Assembly: GCA_003417655.1 (NCBI GenBank)
Contig: QVMW01000024.1
Coordinates: 1 to 36,501, forward strand
Reading direction: 5' to 3'
Source: Rhodobacteraceae bacterium 63075
GTDB lineage: Bacteria > Pseudomonadota > Alphaproteobacteria > Rhodobacterales > Rhodobacteraceae
Length of the DNA: 36,501 bases
In this document: piece by piece, positions 15,895 through 24,684 of the stretch
How positions within the stretch are numbered: the stretch's first letter is position 1
How the letters are laid out: every line of letters begins with the position of its first letter
Made by a program: the position numbers and the translations under genes
Notes under the pieces: generated by a model
What the model saw: the letters and a program-made list of their open reading frames with translations, nothing else
Database searches by the model: none
What the model was told of the DNA's origin: nothing

Positions 15895-16929
15895 TCAAAC
15901 TCCGGAAGGGATGTGGACCGGGGCGAGAGTGCGGGCTTTGTTGAATTCTTTCAAGCGGGCAAACACGTCGACGCCGACTTGCCGGTAGAGATCGAGGATA
16001 TCGACCAGAACCCAGTTCTCGCGGATAAGCCCGTTCTCGACGCGCCAGAAATCCAGCGACTTCAGCAGCACTTCCTTGCCGGCCGGCGCAATGCCCATCC
16101 AGCCATCCGCGCTGAGCGTGAGGCGCATGTTCGGCCAGCCCGTCTCGCAGACATAGTCCCCCTCGGCGACCCAGTGGGAGAGCAGATCGCCCATGGCGTC
16201 GAGCTTGCGGTCGGGCATGGCGCGCAGGAAGGGGATCTGGTGCCAGTTGCGAAACCCCGCGATGCCGCGCCCGGTGCCGATGCCGGTCGGGCCATACCAG
16301 TTGAACCGCGGATGCCAGTGCGCTTCGAGCCGCATCACCGCCGGGTCGGGATCGGCCGGGTGGCGGCAAAGATCGGTGAGCATGGCGACCACGCGGTCCA
16401 TCGCGGCCTGCCCGTCGCCGCTGACAGCCAGCCCGTCCTGTGTCATCGGGGCGGGGGTGGCGAGGAAGGCGCCCAGTTGCGGCGCCATCGGCCAGGCACC
16501 CGCCTGCACCATCAGCTCGGGGATGTCCCAGATCGCCTGCATCTCGGTGATCTTGCCGCCTTCGACGCGGAAGAACTCGTGATAGCGCATATGCGCGAGG
16601 TGTCCGCTGGGCGGGATGTCGAGGAAGGGCGCGGTGAAGGTGCCCATGTAATTGCCCATGGTGCCGATCCAGTCCTGCCCTTCCGGCGTCGTTCCGGCCA
16701 TGACGATCATGTCGCGCCGCTCAAGGTCTGGCATCGCGGCGAGCAGCGGGGCATAGGCCGCGTCATAGAGAGCCTCCGGCCCGGCAAGATCGCCGAAGGG
16801 CGCGCAAAGATGCAGCCGCGCGTCCGGTGCGAGCAGATCGCCAAGGGCGGCGCGCACGGGGGCTTCTTCGAACTCCGCCATCGCCGCGCGCATCGGGCGG
16901 ATGACGGCCTTGAGGGCCTCCGGTGTCAT
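15895..16929 (-). CDS. Double-domain SnoaL/NTF2-like protein (paralogue 2)
   Basis: This 344-residue protein has two NTF2-like domains. The N-terminal one has [37 protein letters not shown] and [26 protein letters not shown]. The C-terminal one has [34 protein letters not shown] and [20 protein letters not shown]. These segments line up along their length with the protein at 22808-23806 (PFGELTGP..., FNRVEGGRIVDTAMYFDIPHLMAQAG, WWGPEGIGA, LAENWVFIDLLHFWKMQGVD). Start ATG 16929 overlaps the upstream dehydrogenase stop as ATGA; longer frames upstream lie inside that gene and are rejected. No signal peptide. Role probably cyclisation, isomerisation or hydration of a pathway intermediate, by family analogy only. 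Confidence 0.85.
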   Translation of the reverse strand: MTPEALKAVIRPMRAAMAEFEEAPVRAALGDLLAPDARLHLCAPFGDLAGPEALYDAAYAPLLAAMPDLERRDMIVMAGTTPEGQDWIGTMGNYMGTFTAPFLDIPPSGHLAHMRYHEFFRVEGGKITEMQAIWDIPELMVQAGAWPMAPQLGAFLATPAPMTQDGLAVSGDGQAAMDRVVAMLTDLCRHPADPDPAVMRLEAHWHPRFNWYGPTGIGTGRGIAGFRNWHQIPFLRAMPDRKLDAMGDLLSHWVAEGDYVCETGWPNMRLTLSADGWMGIAPAGKEVLLKSLDFWRVENGLIRENWVLVDILDLYRQVGVDVFARLKEFNKARTLAPVHIPSGV

Positions 16930-18236
16930 TGCGCGGCGTCTCCATACGCCACGTTTCGCCCGCCGTAGCGGCGCACGCGGATGTTGCATTGTTCGGCATG
17001 GCCGACGAAGCCCTCGAGCATGCACAGGCGCGAGCCGTATTCGCCCACCATCGCGGCGGCCTCGTCCGTCGTGATGCGCTGATAGGAATGGGTCTTGAGG
17101 AACTTGCCGACCCAGAGACCGCCGGTATACCGCCCGGCCTTCTTCGTGGGCAGGGTGTGGTTCGTGCCGATCACCTTGTCGCCATTGGCCACGTTGGTGC
17201 GCGGGCCGAGGAAGAGCGCGCCGTAGGAATGCATGTTCTCGAGATACCAGTCGTCGCGGTCGGTCATGACCTGCACATGCTCATAGGCCATGTCGTTGGC
17301 CACTTGCAGCATCTCCTCGTGGCTGTCGCAGAGGATCACGTCGCCGTAGTCCTCCCAGCTTGTGCGCGCGGTCTCGGCGGTGGGCAGGATGTCCAAGAGC
17401 CGCTCGCACTCGGCCATGGTCTCCTCGGCCAGCTTGCGGCTGTCGGTGATCAGGCAGGCGGGCGAGTTGTAGCCGTGTTCGGCCTGTCCGAGCAGATCGG
17501 TGGCGCAAAGCTCGGCATCGACGGTCTCGTCGGCGATCAACATGGTCTCGGTCGGCCCTGCGAAAAGGTCGATCCCGACACGGCCGAAGAGCTGCCGCTT
17601 GGCTTCGGCGACGAAGGCGTTGCCGGGGCCGACCAGCATATGAACGGGGTCGATGCTCTCGGTGCCGATGGCCATGGCGCCCACGGCCTGGATGCCGCCC
17701 ATCACGTAGATCTCATGCGCCCCGCCCATATGCATGGCCGCAACGATCGCCGGATGCGGCTTGCCGTCCACCGGCGGGGCGCTGGCCACGATGCGCGGCA
17801 CGCCGGCCACGCTCGCCGTCAGCACAGACATATGCGCGCTCGCCACCATCGGGAACTTGCCGCCCGGCACGTAGCAGCCCACCGATTGCACCGGAATATT
17901 CTTGTGGCCAAGGACCACGCCGGGAAGCGTCTCGACCTCGATATCGGTCATCGAGGCGCGCTGGGCCTCGGCGAAGCGGCGGATCTGGTCCTGCGCGAAC
18001 TTGATGTCCTCCATATCGCGGGCCGAAACCTGGCTCATGGCCGCCTCGATCTCGCTTTGCGACAGGCGGAAGCTCTCGGGGCTGTAGCCGTCGAACTTCT
18101 CCGACAGCTCGCGCACGGCGGCATCACCGCGCGCCTCGATATCGGCCAGAGTGCTTTCGACGACGGAGCGAACCTTGGCATCCTCTTCGGCTTTCTCGGC
18201 TTCGGGTTTTGAGCGTTTGAGATGGGTTACGGCCAT
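16926..18236 (-). CDS. Histidinol-dehydrogenase-like (HpsN-like) zinc alcohol dehydrogenase
   Basis: This 436-residue paralogue of HisD oxidises an alcohol, probably through an aldehyde to the acid with NAD+ in two steps. Zinc and catalytic residues of HisD are conserved: Gln251 and His254 (GQAEHG), the Glu319-His320 pair (AYEHVQV), Asp353, His360 (GTNHTLPT) and His413 (EGFVGHAE). Context and sequence feel closer to catabolic members such as sulfopropanediol 3-dehydrogenase HpsN than to the biosynthetic enzyme: no his genes are near, and it lies between an ABC importer and an SDR. Start ATG 18236 has GAGGA nine bases upstream; an extra 20 codons of an upstream GTG-type frame are rejected as low-complexity basic sequence. 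Substrate unknown. Confidence 0.87.
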   Translation of the reverse strand: MAVTHLKRSKPEAEKAEEDAKVRSVVESTLADIEARGDAAVRELSEKFDGYSPESFRLSQSEIEAAMSQVSARDMEDIKFAQDQIRRFAEAQRASMTDIEVETLPGVVLGHKNIPVQSVGCYVPGGKFPMVASAHMSVLTASVAGVPRIVASAPPVDGKPHPAIVAAMHMGGAHEIYVMGGIQAVGAMAIGTESIDPVHMLVGPGNAFVAEAKRQLFGRVGIDLFAGPTETMLIADETVDAELCATDLLGQAEHGYNSPACLITDSRKLAEETMAECERLLDILPTAETARTSWEDYGDVILCDSHEEMLQVANDMAYEHVQVMTDRDDWYLENMHSYGALFLGPRTNVANGDKVIGTNHTLPTKKAGRYTGGLWVGKFLKTHSYQRITTDEAAAMVGEYGSRLCMLEGFVGHAEQCNIRVRRYGGRNVAYGDAAQ

Positions 18237-18348
18237 GTGTCTTGTCCTCTTTCGGTCTTTGGCGCGGCTGCGGTCGTCTTGTTCGCGGGGGCTCACCGGC
18301 CGCCTTGAGTAGCGGGAGCGGTTCAGGGCGTGGCTTTTCGCGTCATGC

Positions 18349-19230
18349 TCACCCTTTCACCGCGCCCGCTGTCAGCCCGCTGACGATCTGGCGCTGGAAG
18401 AACATCACCAGCACGAAGAGCGGCGCGGTGGCCGAGACGACGGCGGCGACGGCGAACATCACGTTGCCCTCCTCGAAGGTCGAGCCGAGGAAGCCCGCGA
18501 TGGCAGGGACCATCGTGCGGTTGCTCTCGGAGAGCAGCATCGAGGTGACGGCGAAGTCATTGTAGGCGAGCAGGAAACTGAACAGCCCGGTGGTGATCAC
18601 GCCCGGCCACATGACCGGGATGATGACATGGCGGAAGGCCTGGAACTGCGTGCAGCCGTCCACCTTGGCGCTCTCGTCGAGATCCTTGGGGATGTTGAGA
18701 AAGAACGAGTGCAGCATCCAGAGCGTGAAGGGCTGGTTGATCGCGACCAGAACGATGATCGTGGTGGGAAGATGGCCCCAGAGATTCCACTGGAAAAACG
18801 GCAGCATGTAGCCCGAGACCAGCGTGATATGCGGCATCGCGCGGAAGACCAGCGCGATCATGAGAAGCCAGAAGGCATAGCGCGCGCCCGAGCGGGCCAG
18901 CGCGTAGCCGCCCAAGGTTCCGAGCGTGAGCGAGATCACCACGGTGAAGAAGACGACGATGAAGGTGTTCAGCGCGGCGCGCCAGAACTCTTCCTGGACC
19001 CATGCGCCATGGTAGCCGGCGCCGGTGAATGGCCCGCCTGTCTCCACGATGGTCCGCGTGCCCCAGAGGGCATTGCGCCAATCGGCCTTGGAGAAGAAAT
19101 CGCCCTGAACCTTGAAGGAGCCCCAGAGCGTCCAGAAGAAGGGGAAGGAGGCGATGATGACCCAGAAGATCACGAAGCCTGCCGAGAGGTAGACAATCGA
19201 GCGGGGGGTCTTGAGTGCTGCGTTCGACAT
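18349..19230 (-). CDS. ABC transporter permease, MalG/UgpE type
   Basis: This 293-residue inner-membrane permease of the carbohydrate uptake (CUT1) class has about six hydrophobic segments. The first is [22 protein letters not shown]. The cytoplasmic EAA-type loop ([27 protein letters not shown], about residues 190-216) contacts the ATPase. Its start overlaps the stop of the partner permease by one base (TGATG at 19230). With the second permease, the binding protein and the ATPase it makes a complete importer. The solute is not evident from the permease sequence. Confidence 0.92.
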   Translation of the reverse strand: MSNAALKTPRSIVYLSAGFVIFWVIIASFPFFWTLWGSFKVQGDFFSKADWRNALWGTRTIVETGGPFTGAGYHGAWVQEEFWRAALNTFIVVFFTVVISLTLGTLGGYALARSGARYAFWLLMIALVFRAMPHITLVSGYMLPFFQWNLWGHLPTTIIVLVAINQPFTLWMLHSFFLNIPKDLDESAKVDGCTQFQAFRHVIIPVMWPGVITTGLFSFLLAYNDFAVTSMLLSESNRTMVPAIAGFLGSTFEEGNVMFAVAAVVSATAPLFVLVMFFQRQIVSGLTAGAVKG

Positions 19231-20258
19231 CAGACGGCCTTTCCCTTGAAGTCGCGCCATGTGCGGATCAGCACGGGCGAGAGCAGGATCGCCACGCCGA
19301 TGATCGTGATGACGGAGGTCGCGGCGGCGGAGTTGAAGCGGATCACGTCGCCGCGCAGATCCGTGAAGATGATGGAGGACAGCGACGAGGCGTTCGCCTG
19401 GGCGGAGAAGCCGATGATCGGCTCGAAGACGCGGAAATTGTCCATCAGCTGGATGAGCGAGACGAAGACCGCGAGCGGCATGAGATGCGGGATGACGACG
19501 TAGCGGACCTGTTGCCAGCGCGTCGCCCCGTCGATCCTGGCGGCTTCGAGCGTCTCCGAGCTGACGGTTTGAAGCCCGGCGTAGAACACGACGAAGGCAA
19601 ACGGTGCGCCGTGCCAGACACCGTAGACCATCAGCGTGATCCATGTGAGCGTCGGGGAGGCCTTGAGCGAGAGTTCGGGATCGTCGAAGATCCATTGCAG
19701 GCTCTTGCCGATGATGCCTTGCGCGTCGATCATCCAGAACAGGATCAGCGAGCCGATCAGCGGCGTCACGATCATCGGCAAGAGCGAGACGAAGATCGTC
19801 GGGCCCTTGAGCGCGGGGGCGAGCCGGTTGACGCCGAGCGCGATGGCCAGCCCCAGCATGATCACCAGCGGCGTGACGATGAAGGTATAGGTCAGCGTGA
19901 AGGCGATCGCCTTGTAGAGCGGCAGGTTGTAGAGCCGCGAGAAGAAATCTCCGAGCGATGTGCGCTCCTGCCAGGCCGTCGCGACCTCCTGGGAAGCGAG
20001 GTGGCCGCGGTCGAAATAGGTGCCGAGCCCGTTGAAGCGCCCCAGCGGGCTCTCGGCGCGCAGCGCGGCCGTGGCCTCGGCGTCGACGCTCACCTCCTCC
20101 TTGCAGCCGAAGGGGCCGCAATTCTCGGTCACGGACATGATCTGCTCGTGTTCAACGTGCATGGACTGAATTACGACCGACACGAGCGGCAGGGCGATGA
20201 ATGCTATCATCGCGGCCAGCGAGGGAAGTATAAACCAGAAGAAGGTTCTGTGTTTCAT
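19230..20258 (-). CDS. ABC transporter permease, MalF/UgpA type
   Basis: This 342-residue inner-membrane permease has an N-terminal helix (FFWFILPSLAAMIAFIALPLV), then a periplasmic insertion of roughly 85 residues containing two cysteines (ENCGPFGCKEE) that could form a disulfide. The remaining helices follow, with the EAA loop LEAARIDGATRWQQVRYVVIPHLMP near residues 232-256. The periplasmic insertion is larger than in the MalG-type partner, as usual for MalF-type subunits. It is second in the transporter block, 73 bases after the binding protein, with a hairpin in that gap. Confidence 0.92.
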   Translation of the reverse strand: MKHRTFFWFILPSLAAMIAFIALPLVSVVIQSMHVEHEQIMSVTENCGPFGCKEEVSVDAEATAALRAESPLGRFNGLGTYFDRGHLASQEVATAWQERTSLGDFFSRLYNLPLYKAIAFTLTYTFIVTPLVIMLGLAIALGVNRLAPALKGPTIFVSLLPMIVTPLIGSLILFWMIDAQGIIGKSLQWIFDDPELSLKASPTLTWITLMVYGVWHGAPFAFVVFYAGLQTVSSETLEAARIDGATRWQQVRYVVIPHLMPLAVFVSLIQLMDNFRVFEPIIGFSAQANASSLSSIIFTDLRGDVIRFNSAAATSVITIIGVAILLSPVLIRTWRDFKGKAV

Positions 20259-20295
20259 CGCAATTCGCCTTGATCTGTGCCGGTTCGGTTGAATG

Positions 20296-20322
20296 CCGCG
20301 GGGCCGGGAAGCGGCCCCGCGG
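20296..20322 (-). terminator. Strong hairpin directly after the binding-protein gene
   Basis: A perfect 11-bp GC stem, CCGCGGGGCCG (20296-20306) with CGGCCCCGCGG (20312-20322), has a 5-base loop. It starts nine bases past the stop codon of the solute-binding protein. Such hairpins often protect the upstream message and partly terminate transcription, so the binding protein is made in excess over the permeases. No T-run follows. Confidence 0.65.
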
Positions 20323-20331
20323 GAGGGGCTG

Positions 20332-21561
20332 TTACTCTACGAAGCCCTGTTCCCTCGCGGCCGTGGTGTAGGCCGCCTCGATGTCCGCAAGTGCCTGCTC
20401 GGCGCTCTCGCTGCCTTGCAGGAACTCGGAAAGCTCACCGCCGGCGGCGGTGTGCAGAAGACCCATGTAGGGCAGCATCGGGTAGGGCGACGTGCCGCTG
20501 GCGGCTGTTGCGGCAACACCCGCCGAGGCCGGCGTGGGCTCATAGGCCGAGCTCAGCCAGACGGCCTTGTCGTTATTGGCGCGGATGACATCGTCGCTGA
20601 TCCCGTTGACGAGGGACACGAATGTCGCTTCGGCGTCCTCGTCGGAGATGTTCTTGGAGATCGTGAAGCCGTCCCACCACAATGTGGATGCGACATTGTC
20701 GCCCGTGAGCGTGGGGGCCGGGGCGAGGACCGTCGCGTCGACGATGTCCCCGGAGGAGCCTTCGTCATCGAGGATCGAGCCGCCGCGCGAGCCCCACATG
20801 ACCGCCAGCGCCAGATCACCGCTTTCCCAGCGGGCCTGTGTCTCGTTGGAGTCGAATGTCAGGAAATCGGGGTTGGAGTATTCCACGAGCGACTTGAGCA
20901 TGTTCAGCGCGGCGACGCCGTGCTCGTTGTTGACCGCCACATTCGCGGTCCCCGGCTCGAAGAAGGGCGCGCCGGTGCCCATGTACATGTTGATGAATTC
21001 CTCGCCGAGGTTCCAGCCGGTCTTGGTGTTCATCGCGAAGGGGTGCTCCATCAGCCCCATCGAGCGGATCTTCTCGGCCGCGGCGAGCACCTCGTCATAG
21101 GTGGTGGGCACATCGACACCGGCCTCCTCGAGAATGTCCTTGCGGTAGAAAAGGTGCTGGGCGTTGGCCATGAAGGCCACGGCCATGACCTTGCCGTCGA
21201 TGGTGATGAGCTGGGTCTTGTCGAGGTCCTGCCCGTGCTCGGCGACAAGATCGTCGAGCGGGCGGATCAGGTCACCGTTGATGAGCGGCACGATCGAGCT
21301 GTTTGCGACGACGGCCGATGTGTATTGCGCCGGGTTGGCGGTCAGCGCGGCAACCTGGATATCGCGGTGATCGACAGTCAGGTTGGCCTCGACGGTCACG
21401 CCATCGCCCGCGCATTCCCGCGCGCCCGCGACCATGGCCTGGATCGCGCCGAACTCATTGGCCAGGATGTTGACGTTGCCGCCCGAGAGGCCGCATCCGG
21501 CATAGGCCGCCGATGACGTGACCGCCAGCGCGCCGGCGACTGCTAGGTTCTTGAGATACAT
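20332..21561 (-). CDS. Extracellular solute-binding protein, family 1 (sugar type)
   Basis: This 409-residue periplasmic binding protein has a Sec signal peptide MYLKNLAVAGALAVTSSAAYA, with likely cleavage after Ala21. The Cys two residues later is not in a proper lipobox. Family-1 features include LITIDGKVMAVAFMANAQHLFYRKDILEEAGVDVPTTYDE and ALAVMWGSRGGSILDDEG. AAGGAG is nine bases before the ATG. It is second in the minus operon, 79 bases after the ATPase. It determines the specificity of the importer; the ligand could be a sugar, polyol or another small polar molecule. The sequence alone does not settle which. Confidence 0.92.
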   Translation of the reverse strand: MYLKNLAVAGALAVTSSAAYAGCGLSGGNVNILANEFGAIQAMVAGARECAGDGVTVEANLTVDHRDIQVAALTANPAQYTSAVVANSSIVPLINGDLIRPLDDLVAEHGQDLDKTQLITIDGKVMAVAFMANAQHLFYRKDILEEAGVDVPTTYDEVLAAAEKIRSMGLMEHPFAMNTKTGWNLGEEFINMYMGTGAPFFEPGTANVAVNNEHGVAALNMLKSLVEYSNPDFLTFDSNETQARWESGDLALAVMWGSRGGSILDDEGSSGDIVDATVLAPAPTLTGDNVASTLWWDGFTISKNISDEDAEATFVSLVNGISDDVIRANNDKAVWLSSAYEPTPASAGVAATAASGTSPYPMLPYMGLLHTAAGGELSEFLQGSESAEQALADIEAAYTTAAREQGFVE

Positions 21562-21640
21562 AAGTTTTCACTCCTTGTTGGTCGGGTGCATCTTCGAAGC
21601 CTGCACCCCGGTTGCCCGCAACGCGGGATCGACATGGGGC

Positions 21641-22690
21641 CTAGGCCCCGACACGCTCGCCTGTTTGCGTTTCGAACAGGTGGCAATGATCCAACGGGAC
21701 ATGAATCGAGACCATGTCGCCGATCCCGGCCCGGTAATTCTTGTCCGCCTTGACGCTCACGAGCGCCCCGCCGATCCGGACCGAGACCATCGTGGCCTCG
21801 CCCAGAAGCTCGATCGAGTAGACAGGCGCGTTGATCTGCCCGCCGCTTTCGATGACCGAGGCATCCTCGGCCCGGAAGCCGAGCGTGATATTCCCGCTGG
21901 CCTCGCCCAGCCCGGTGATCTCGGTGTGTTTCGCCGTGAAGGCCCCGCCGCGCATTTCGCCCTCGATGAGGTTCATGGCCGGGCTGCCGATGAAGCCGGC
22001 CACGAAGGTGTTGGCGGGGGTGTCGTAGATGTCGGTCGGCGTGCCGACCTGCTGGACAATCCCCTGTTTCATGACGACGACCCGGTCAGCCAGCGTCATC
22101 GCCTCGATCTGGTCATGCGTGACATAGATCGTCGTCACGGCCAGCTCGTGGCTGAGGTTCTTGATCTGGGCCCGCGTCGAAACCCGCAGCTTGGCGTCGA
22201 GGTTCGAGAGCGGCTCGTCCATGAGAAAGACATTCGGCTCGCGCACGATGGCCCGGGCCAGTGCCACACGCTGGCGCTGCCCGCCCGAAAGCTCTGCCGG
22301 CTTGCGGTGCAGGAAATCGTCCAGCTCGACCATGGCCGAGGCGCGGCGCACCCGCTCGTCATGCGTCGCAGGGTCGATGCCGCGCACCTTGAGCGGGAAG
22401 CGGATGTTCTCGTAGACGTTCATGTTGGGATAGAGCGCGTAGCTCTGGAAGACCATGGATACGTCCCTGTCCTTCGGCTCCATCTCGTTGACGCGTTTGC
22501 CATCGATCACGATGTCGCCCTCGGTGACATCCTCGAGCCCCGCGATCATGCGCATCGTCGTGGTCTTTCCGCAGCCCGACGGGCCGAGCAGGACGAGAAA
22601 TTCGCGGTCCGCGATGGTCAGGTCGAACTTGTCGACACCGACGAAACTGCCCCAGCGCTTGGAAATGTTCTTCAGTTCTATCTCGGCCAT
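21641..22690 (-). CDS. ABC transporter ATPase, UgpC/MalK type
   Basis: This 349-residue ATPase energises the sugar-type importer. Walker A is GPSGCGKTT (about residues 37-45), the Q-loop is in MVFQSYALYPNMNVYENI, the signature is LSGGQRQRVALARAI, Walker B is VFLMDEPLSNLDAKLR and the switch His is in YVTHDQIEAMTLADR. A C-terminal TOBE/OB region (about 240-349) contains ITLGFRAEDASV. ATG 22690 has GGGAGAA just upstream; the longer open frame reading back to 23746 is antisense to the divergent gene and is rejected. It is the first gene of the minus operon, directly downstream of operator 1. Confidence 0.94.
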   Translation of the reverse strand: MAEIELKNISKRWGSFVGVDKFDLTIADREFLVLLGPSGCGKTTTMRMIAGLEDVTEGDIVIDGKRVNEMEPKDRDVSMVFQSYALYPNMNVYENIRFPLKVRGIDPATHDERVRRASAMVELDDFLHRKPAELSGGQRQRVALARAIVREPNVFLMDEPLSNLDAKLRVSTRAQIKNLSHELAVTTIYVTHDQIEAMTLADRVVVMKQGIVQQVGTPTDIYDTPANTFVAGFIGSPAMNLIEGEMRGGAFTAKHTEITGLGEASGNITLGFRAEDASVIESGGQINAPVYSIELLGEATMVSVRIGGALVSVKADKNYRAGIGDMVSIHVPLDHCHLFETQTGERVGA

Positions 22691-22721
22691 GCCGTTCTCC
22701 CGCAAAGACTCGAAGCGCAAA

Positions 22722-22737
22722 TTGCATACGATTGCAA
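22722..22737 (-). promoter_or_regulatory. LacI-type operator 1
   Basis: TTGCATACGATTGCAA is a 16-bp near-palindrome with arms TTGCA/TGCAA and a central CG, the hallmark of LacI-family sites. It would cover the predicted transcription start of the minus operon: -35 TTGTCA at 22769-22764, weak -10 TACCCT at 22745-22740, reading leftwards. Its reverse complement matches operator 2 at 15 of 16 positions. Binding here should block the ATPase-to-RraA operon. Confidence 0.8.
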
Positions 22738-22762
22738 AAAGGGTAGACTTGCTCACACCTTT

Positions 22763-22791
22763 TTGACAAGTTATTTTTGAAATCGTATGCA
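22763..22791 (+). promoter_or_regulatory. Predicted sigma70-type promoter for plus operon
   Basis: A perfect -35 TTGACA (22763-22768) is followed after 17 bases by TATGCA (22786-22791), a partial -10. Transcription would start near 22798, leaving only a short leader before the TTG start at 22808. The region is visibly AT-rich compared with the genes on both sides. Confidence is limited by the weak -10. Confidence 0.5.
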
Positions 22792-22792
22792 A
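22777..22792 (+). promoter_or_regulatory. LacI-type operator 2
   Basis: TTGAAATCGTATGCAA is a second CG-centred 16-mer. Its centre is 55 bp from that of operator 1, and it differs from operator 1's reverse complement at one base. It overlaps the spacer and -10 of the predicted plus-strand promoter and lies upstream of the -35 for the minus operon. Two sites at this distance would allow looping or co-ordinate repression of both operons by the LacI protein at 14108-15127. Confidence 0.78.
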
Positions 22793-22807
22793 AAGCAGGA
22801 TATCCCA

Positions 22808-23806
22808 TTGTTTCAACAAGAAAAGAATCTCGTTCGCGAATATTACGCGGCACTCGACGCCACGCTGCCAGAGGCGCTGGAGCAGGTGGCGGAGAGATTC
22901 GTCGAGGCCGATGCGCCCTGGCGCGGCTTCCATCCTTTCGGGGAGCTGACAGGGCCGGCCGAAGTTGCCGAAAGCTTCTGGCGGCCGCTGCGCCGCGCCC
23001 TCACGAACATGCAGCGCCGCGAGGATATCTTCTTTGCCGGGCGCAACGAGATCGACGGGTTCGAGTCGGTCTGGGTCGTCTCCATGGGCCATCTTGTCGG
23101 GCTCTTCGACCAGCCCTGGCTGGGGATCGCGCCGACCGGCAAGATGGCCTTCCTGCGCTATGCCGAGTTCAACCGCGTCGAGGGCGGGCGCATCGTGGAC
23201 ACCGCGATGTATTTCGACATCCCGCATCTCATGGCCCAGGCGGGCGTCGGGCCTTTCCCGGTCCAGACCGCCGCGCATCTCGTCCAGCCCGGCCCGATCA
23301 CCCATGACGGGCTGCTCTTGGAGGATCAGCCCGAAGAGGAGGGCCGCGCCACCCTGGCCGCGATCAACGCGATGATCTCTGATCTCGGTCAGTGGCAATC
23401 GGGCCTGCCGCTGGAAGACGAACTGGCACGCAGCTGGCATGACGACATGATCTGGTGGGGCCCGGAAGGTATCGGCGCGACCTGCACCATCGCGCGCTAT
23501 GCCCGCCAACACGCCGGCCCGTTCCGCGCGGCCTTCTCGGACCGCTCGTCCTCGGGGCATACCTGCCGCCTCGCCGAGGGGCATTACGGCGGCTTCTTCG
23601 GCTGGCCGAGTTTTACCGCCCGCCTGACAGGGCCCTTCATGGGCCGGGAGCCCACCGGCCGAATGGGCGAGTTCCGCGTCATCGACATCTACCGCCGCGA
23701 AGGCGACAAGCTCGCCGAGAACTGGGTCTTCATCGACCTGCTGCATTTCTGGAAGATGCAGGGCGTCGATTTCCTTGGGCAGATGCAGAAGCGCGCGGCG
23801 TCATGA
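22808..23806 (+). CDS. Double-domain SnoaL/NTF2-like protein (paralogue 3)
   Basis: This 332-residue protein has two NTF2-like domains and is clearly homologous to the gene at 15895-16929. Shared landmarks include PFGELTGPAEVAESFWRPL, FNRVEGGRIVDTAMYFDIP, DDMIWWGPEGIGA, FSDRSS...GHYGGFFGWP and LAENWVFIDLLHFWKMQGVD. TTG at 22808 is preferred: AGGA lies seven bases upstream (22797-22800), whereas the ATG at 22787 has no ribosome binding site and sits inside operator 2 and the -10. First gene of the divergent plus operon, so it is produced under the same control as its two paralogues. Reaction unknown. A cyclase, isomerase or lyase role would fit the fold. Confidence 0.85.
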   Translation: MFQQEKNLVREYYAALDATLPEALEQVAERFVEADAPWRGFHPFGELTGPAEVAESFWRPLRRALTNMQRREDIFFAGRNEIDGFESVWVVSMGHLVGLFDQPWLGIAPTGKMAFLRYAEFNRVEGGRIVDTAMYFDIPHLMAQAGVGPFPVQTAAHLVQPGPITHDGLLLEDQPEEEGRATLAAINAMISDLGQWQSGLPLEDELARSWHDDMIWWGPEGIGATCTIARYARQHAGPFRAAFSDRSSSGHTCRLAEGHYGGFFGWPSFTARLTGPFMGREPTGRMGEFRVIDIYRREGDKLAENWVFIDLLHFWKMQGVDFLGQMQKRAAS

Positions 23807-24684
23807 CCGGCTGGATCGACGCGCATCATCACCTCTGGGATCTCGGGGAGGTGCATTACCCCTGGCTCATGGCGCGCGGGCAGGCGCGCTTCTTCGGCGA
23901 CCCGGCCCCGATCCAGCGCGACTACCTGCTCAGCGAGTTCCGCGCCGAGGCCGGGGCCGAAGGTGTCACAGCCTCGGTGCATATCCAGGTCGGCGCCGAG
24001 GATGCCATGGCCGAGGCGCGCTGGGTGCAATCCGTGGCCGAGGGCGCGCCGGACTGGCCTCTGCCGCAAGTGGTCTTTTGTGACCTGACCGCGCCGGACC
24101 TCGCCACGCGGCTCGATGATTTCCAAAGCCTGCCGACCGTGCGCGGCGTCCGCCAGATCATCGGCCGCGCGCCGGGCGAGGACGCCGCCTCCGGCACCAA
24201 TGCGCTGCTGGATGATCCGGCCTTCGCCGAAGGCCTGCGCGAGGCGGGCCAGCGCGGGCTGAGCTTCGATCTGCAACTCATCCCCGAGCTGATGGAGAAG
24301 ACCGCGCGTGTTCTCGAGCAAGCGCCGGACACCCGCATCGCCCTCTGTCACGCCGGCTCACCGCATGACCGCAGCGCGCGCGGGATCACCGACTGGGCCG
24401 ACAAGCTGCGCGCCCTTTCGGCCCTGCCGCAGGTCACCTGCAAGCTCTCCGGCCTCGGCATGTTCGAGAATGGCTGGACGGGGGAGAGCATCCGGCCGAT
24501 CGTGGCGGAGGTGCTCGGCCAGTTCGGCGCGGATCGCGTGATGTTCGGCTCGAACTTCCCGGTCGACAAGCTCACTTCCGACTATGCCACGCTGGCGGGC
24601 GCCTACCGCGCGCTCATCCCCGAAACCGCGCAGGGCCGGGTTTTCCGTGACACGGCTGCGGCTTTCTACGGGCTGGAGCGATGA
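23803..24684 (+). CDS. Amidohydrolase family 2 / lactonase (COG3618-like)
   Basis: This 293-residue TIM-barrel metal hydrolase belongs to the group containing L-fuconolactonase, 2-pyrone-4,6-dicarboxylate lactonase and related sugar-lactonases. The HxH metal motif is His8 and His10 (IDAHHHLWDLGEVHYPWL). Further expected elements are VRGVRQII, LCHAGSPHDR and the strand-8 region VMFGSNFPVDKL. It overlaps the SnoaL-like gene by four bases (ATGA) and the thioesterase by four bases, so all three are translated together. It probably opens a lactone made earlier in the pathway. This would fit dehydrogenation of a sugar-like substrate by the SDR or the HisD-like enzyme, an inference. Confidence 0.88.
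   Translation: MTGWIDAHHHLWDLGEVHYPWLMARGQARFFGDPAPIQRDYLLSEFRAEAGAEGVTASVHIQVGAEDAMAEARWVQSVAEGAPDWPLPQVVFCDLTAPDLATRLDDFQSLPTVRGVRQIIGRAPGEDAASGTNALLDDPAFAEGLREAGQRGLSFDLQLIPELMEKTARVLEQAPDTRIALCHAGSPHDRSARGITDWADKLRALSALPQVTCKLSGLGMFENGWTGESIRPIVAEVLGQFGADRVMFGSNFPVDKLTSDYATLAGAYRALIPETAQGRVFRDTAAAFYGLER

Noticed and set aside
16926..18236. Histidine biosynthesis gene hisD
   Set aside because: The fold and active site match HisD, but there are no other his genes, and the gene is embedded between an ABC importer and catabolic enzymes. A catabolic paralogue is more likely.
22691..23746. Long upstream extension of the ABC ATPase frame
   Set aside because: It is antisense to the SnoaL-like gene and passes through the promoter and both operators. 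A normal ATG with a ribosome binding site exists at 22690.
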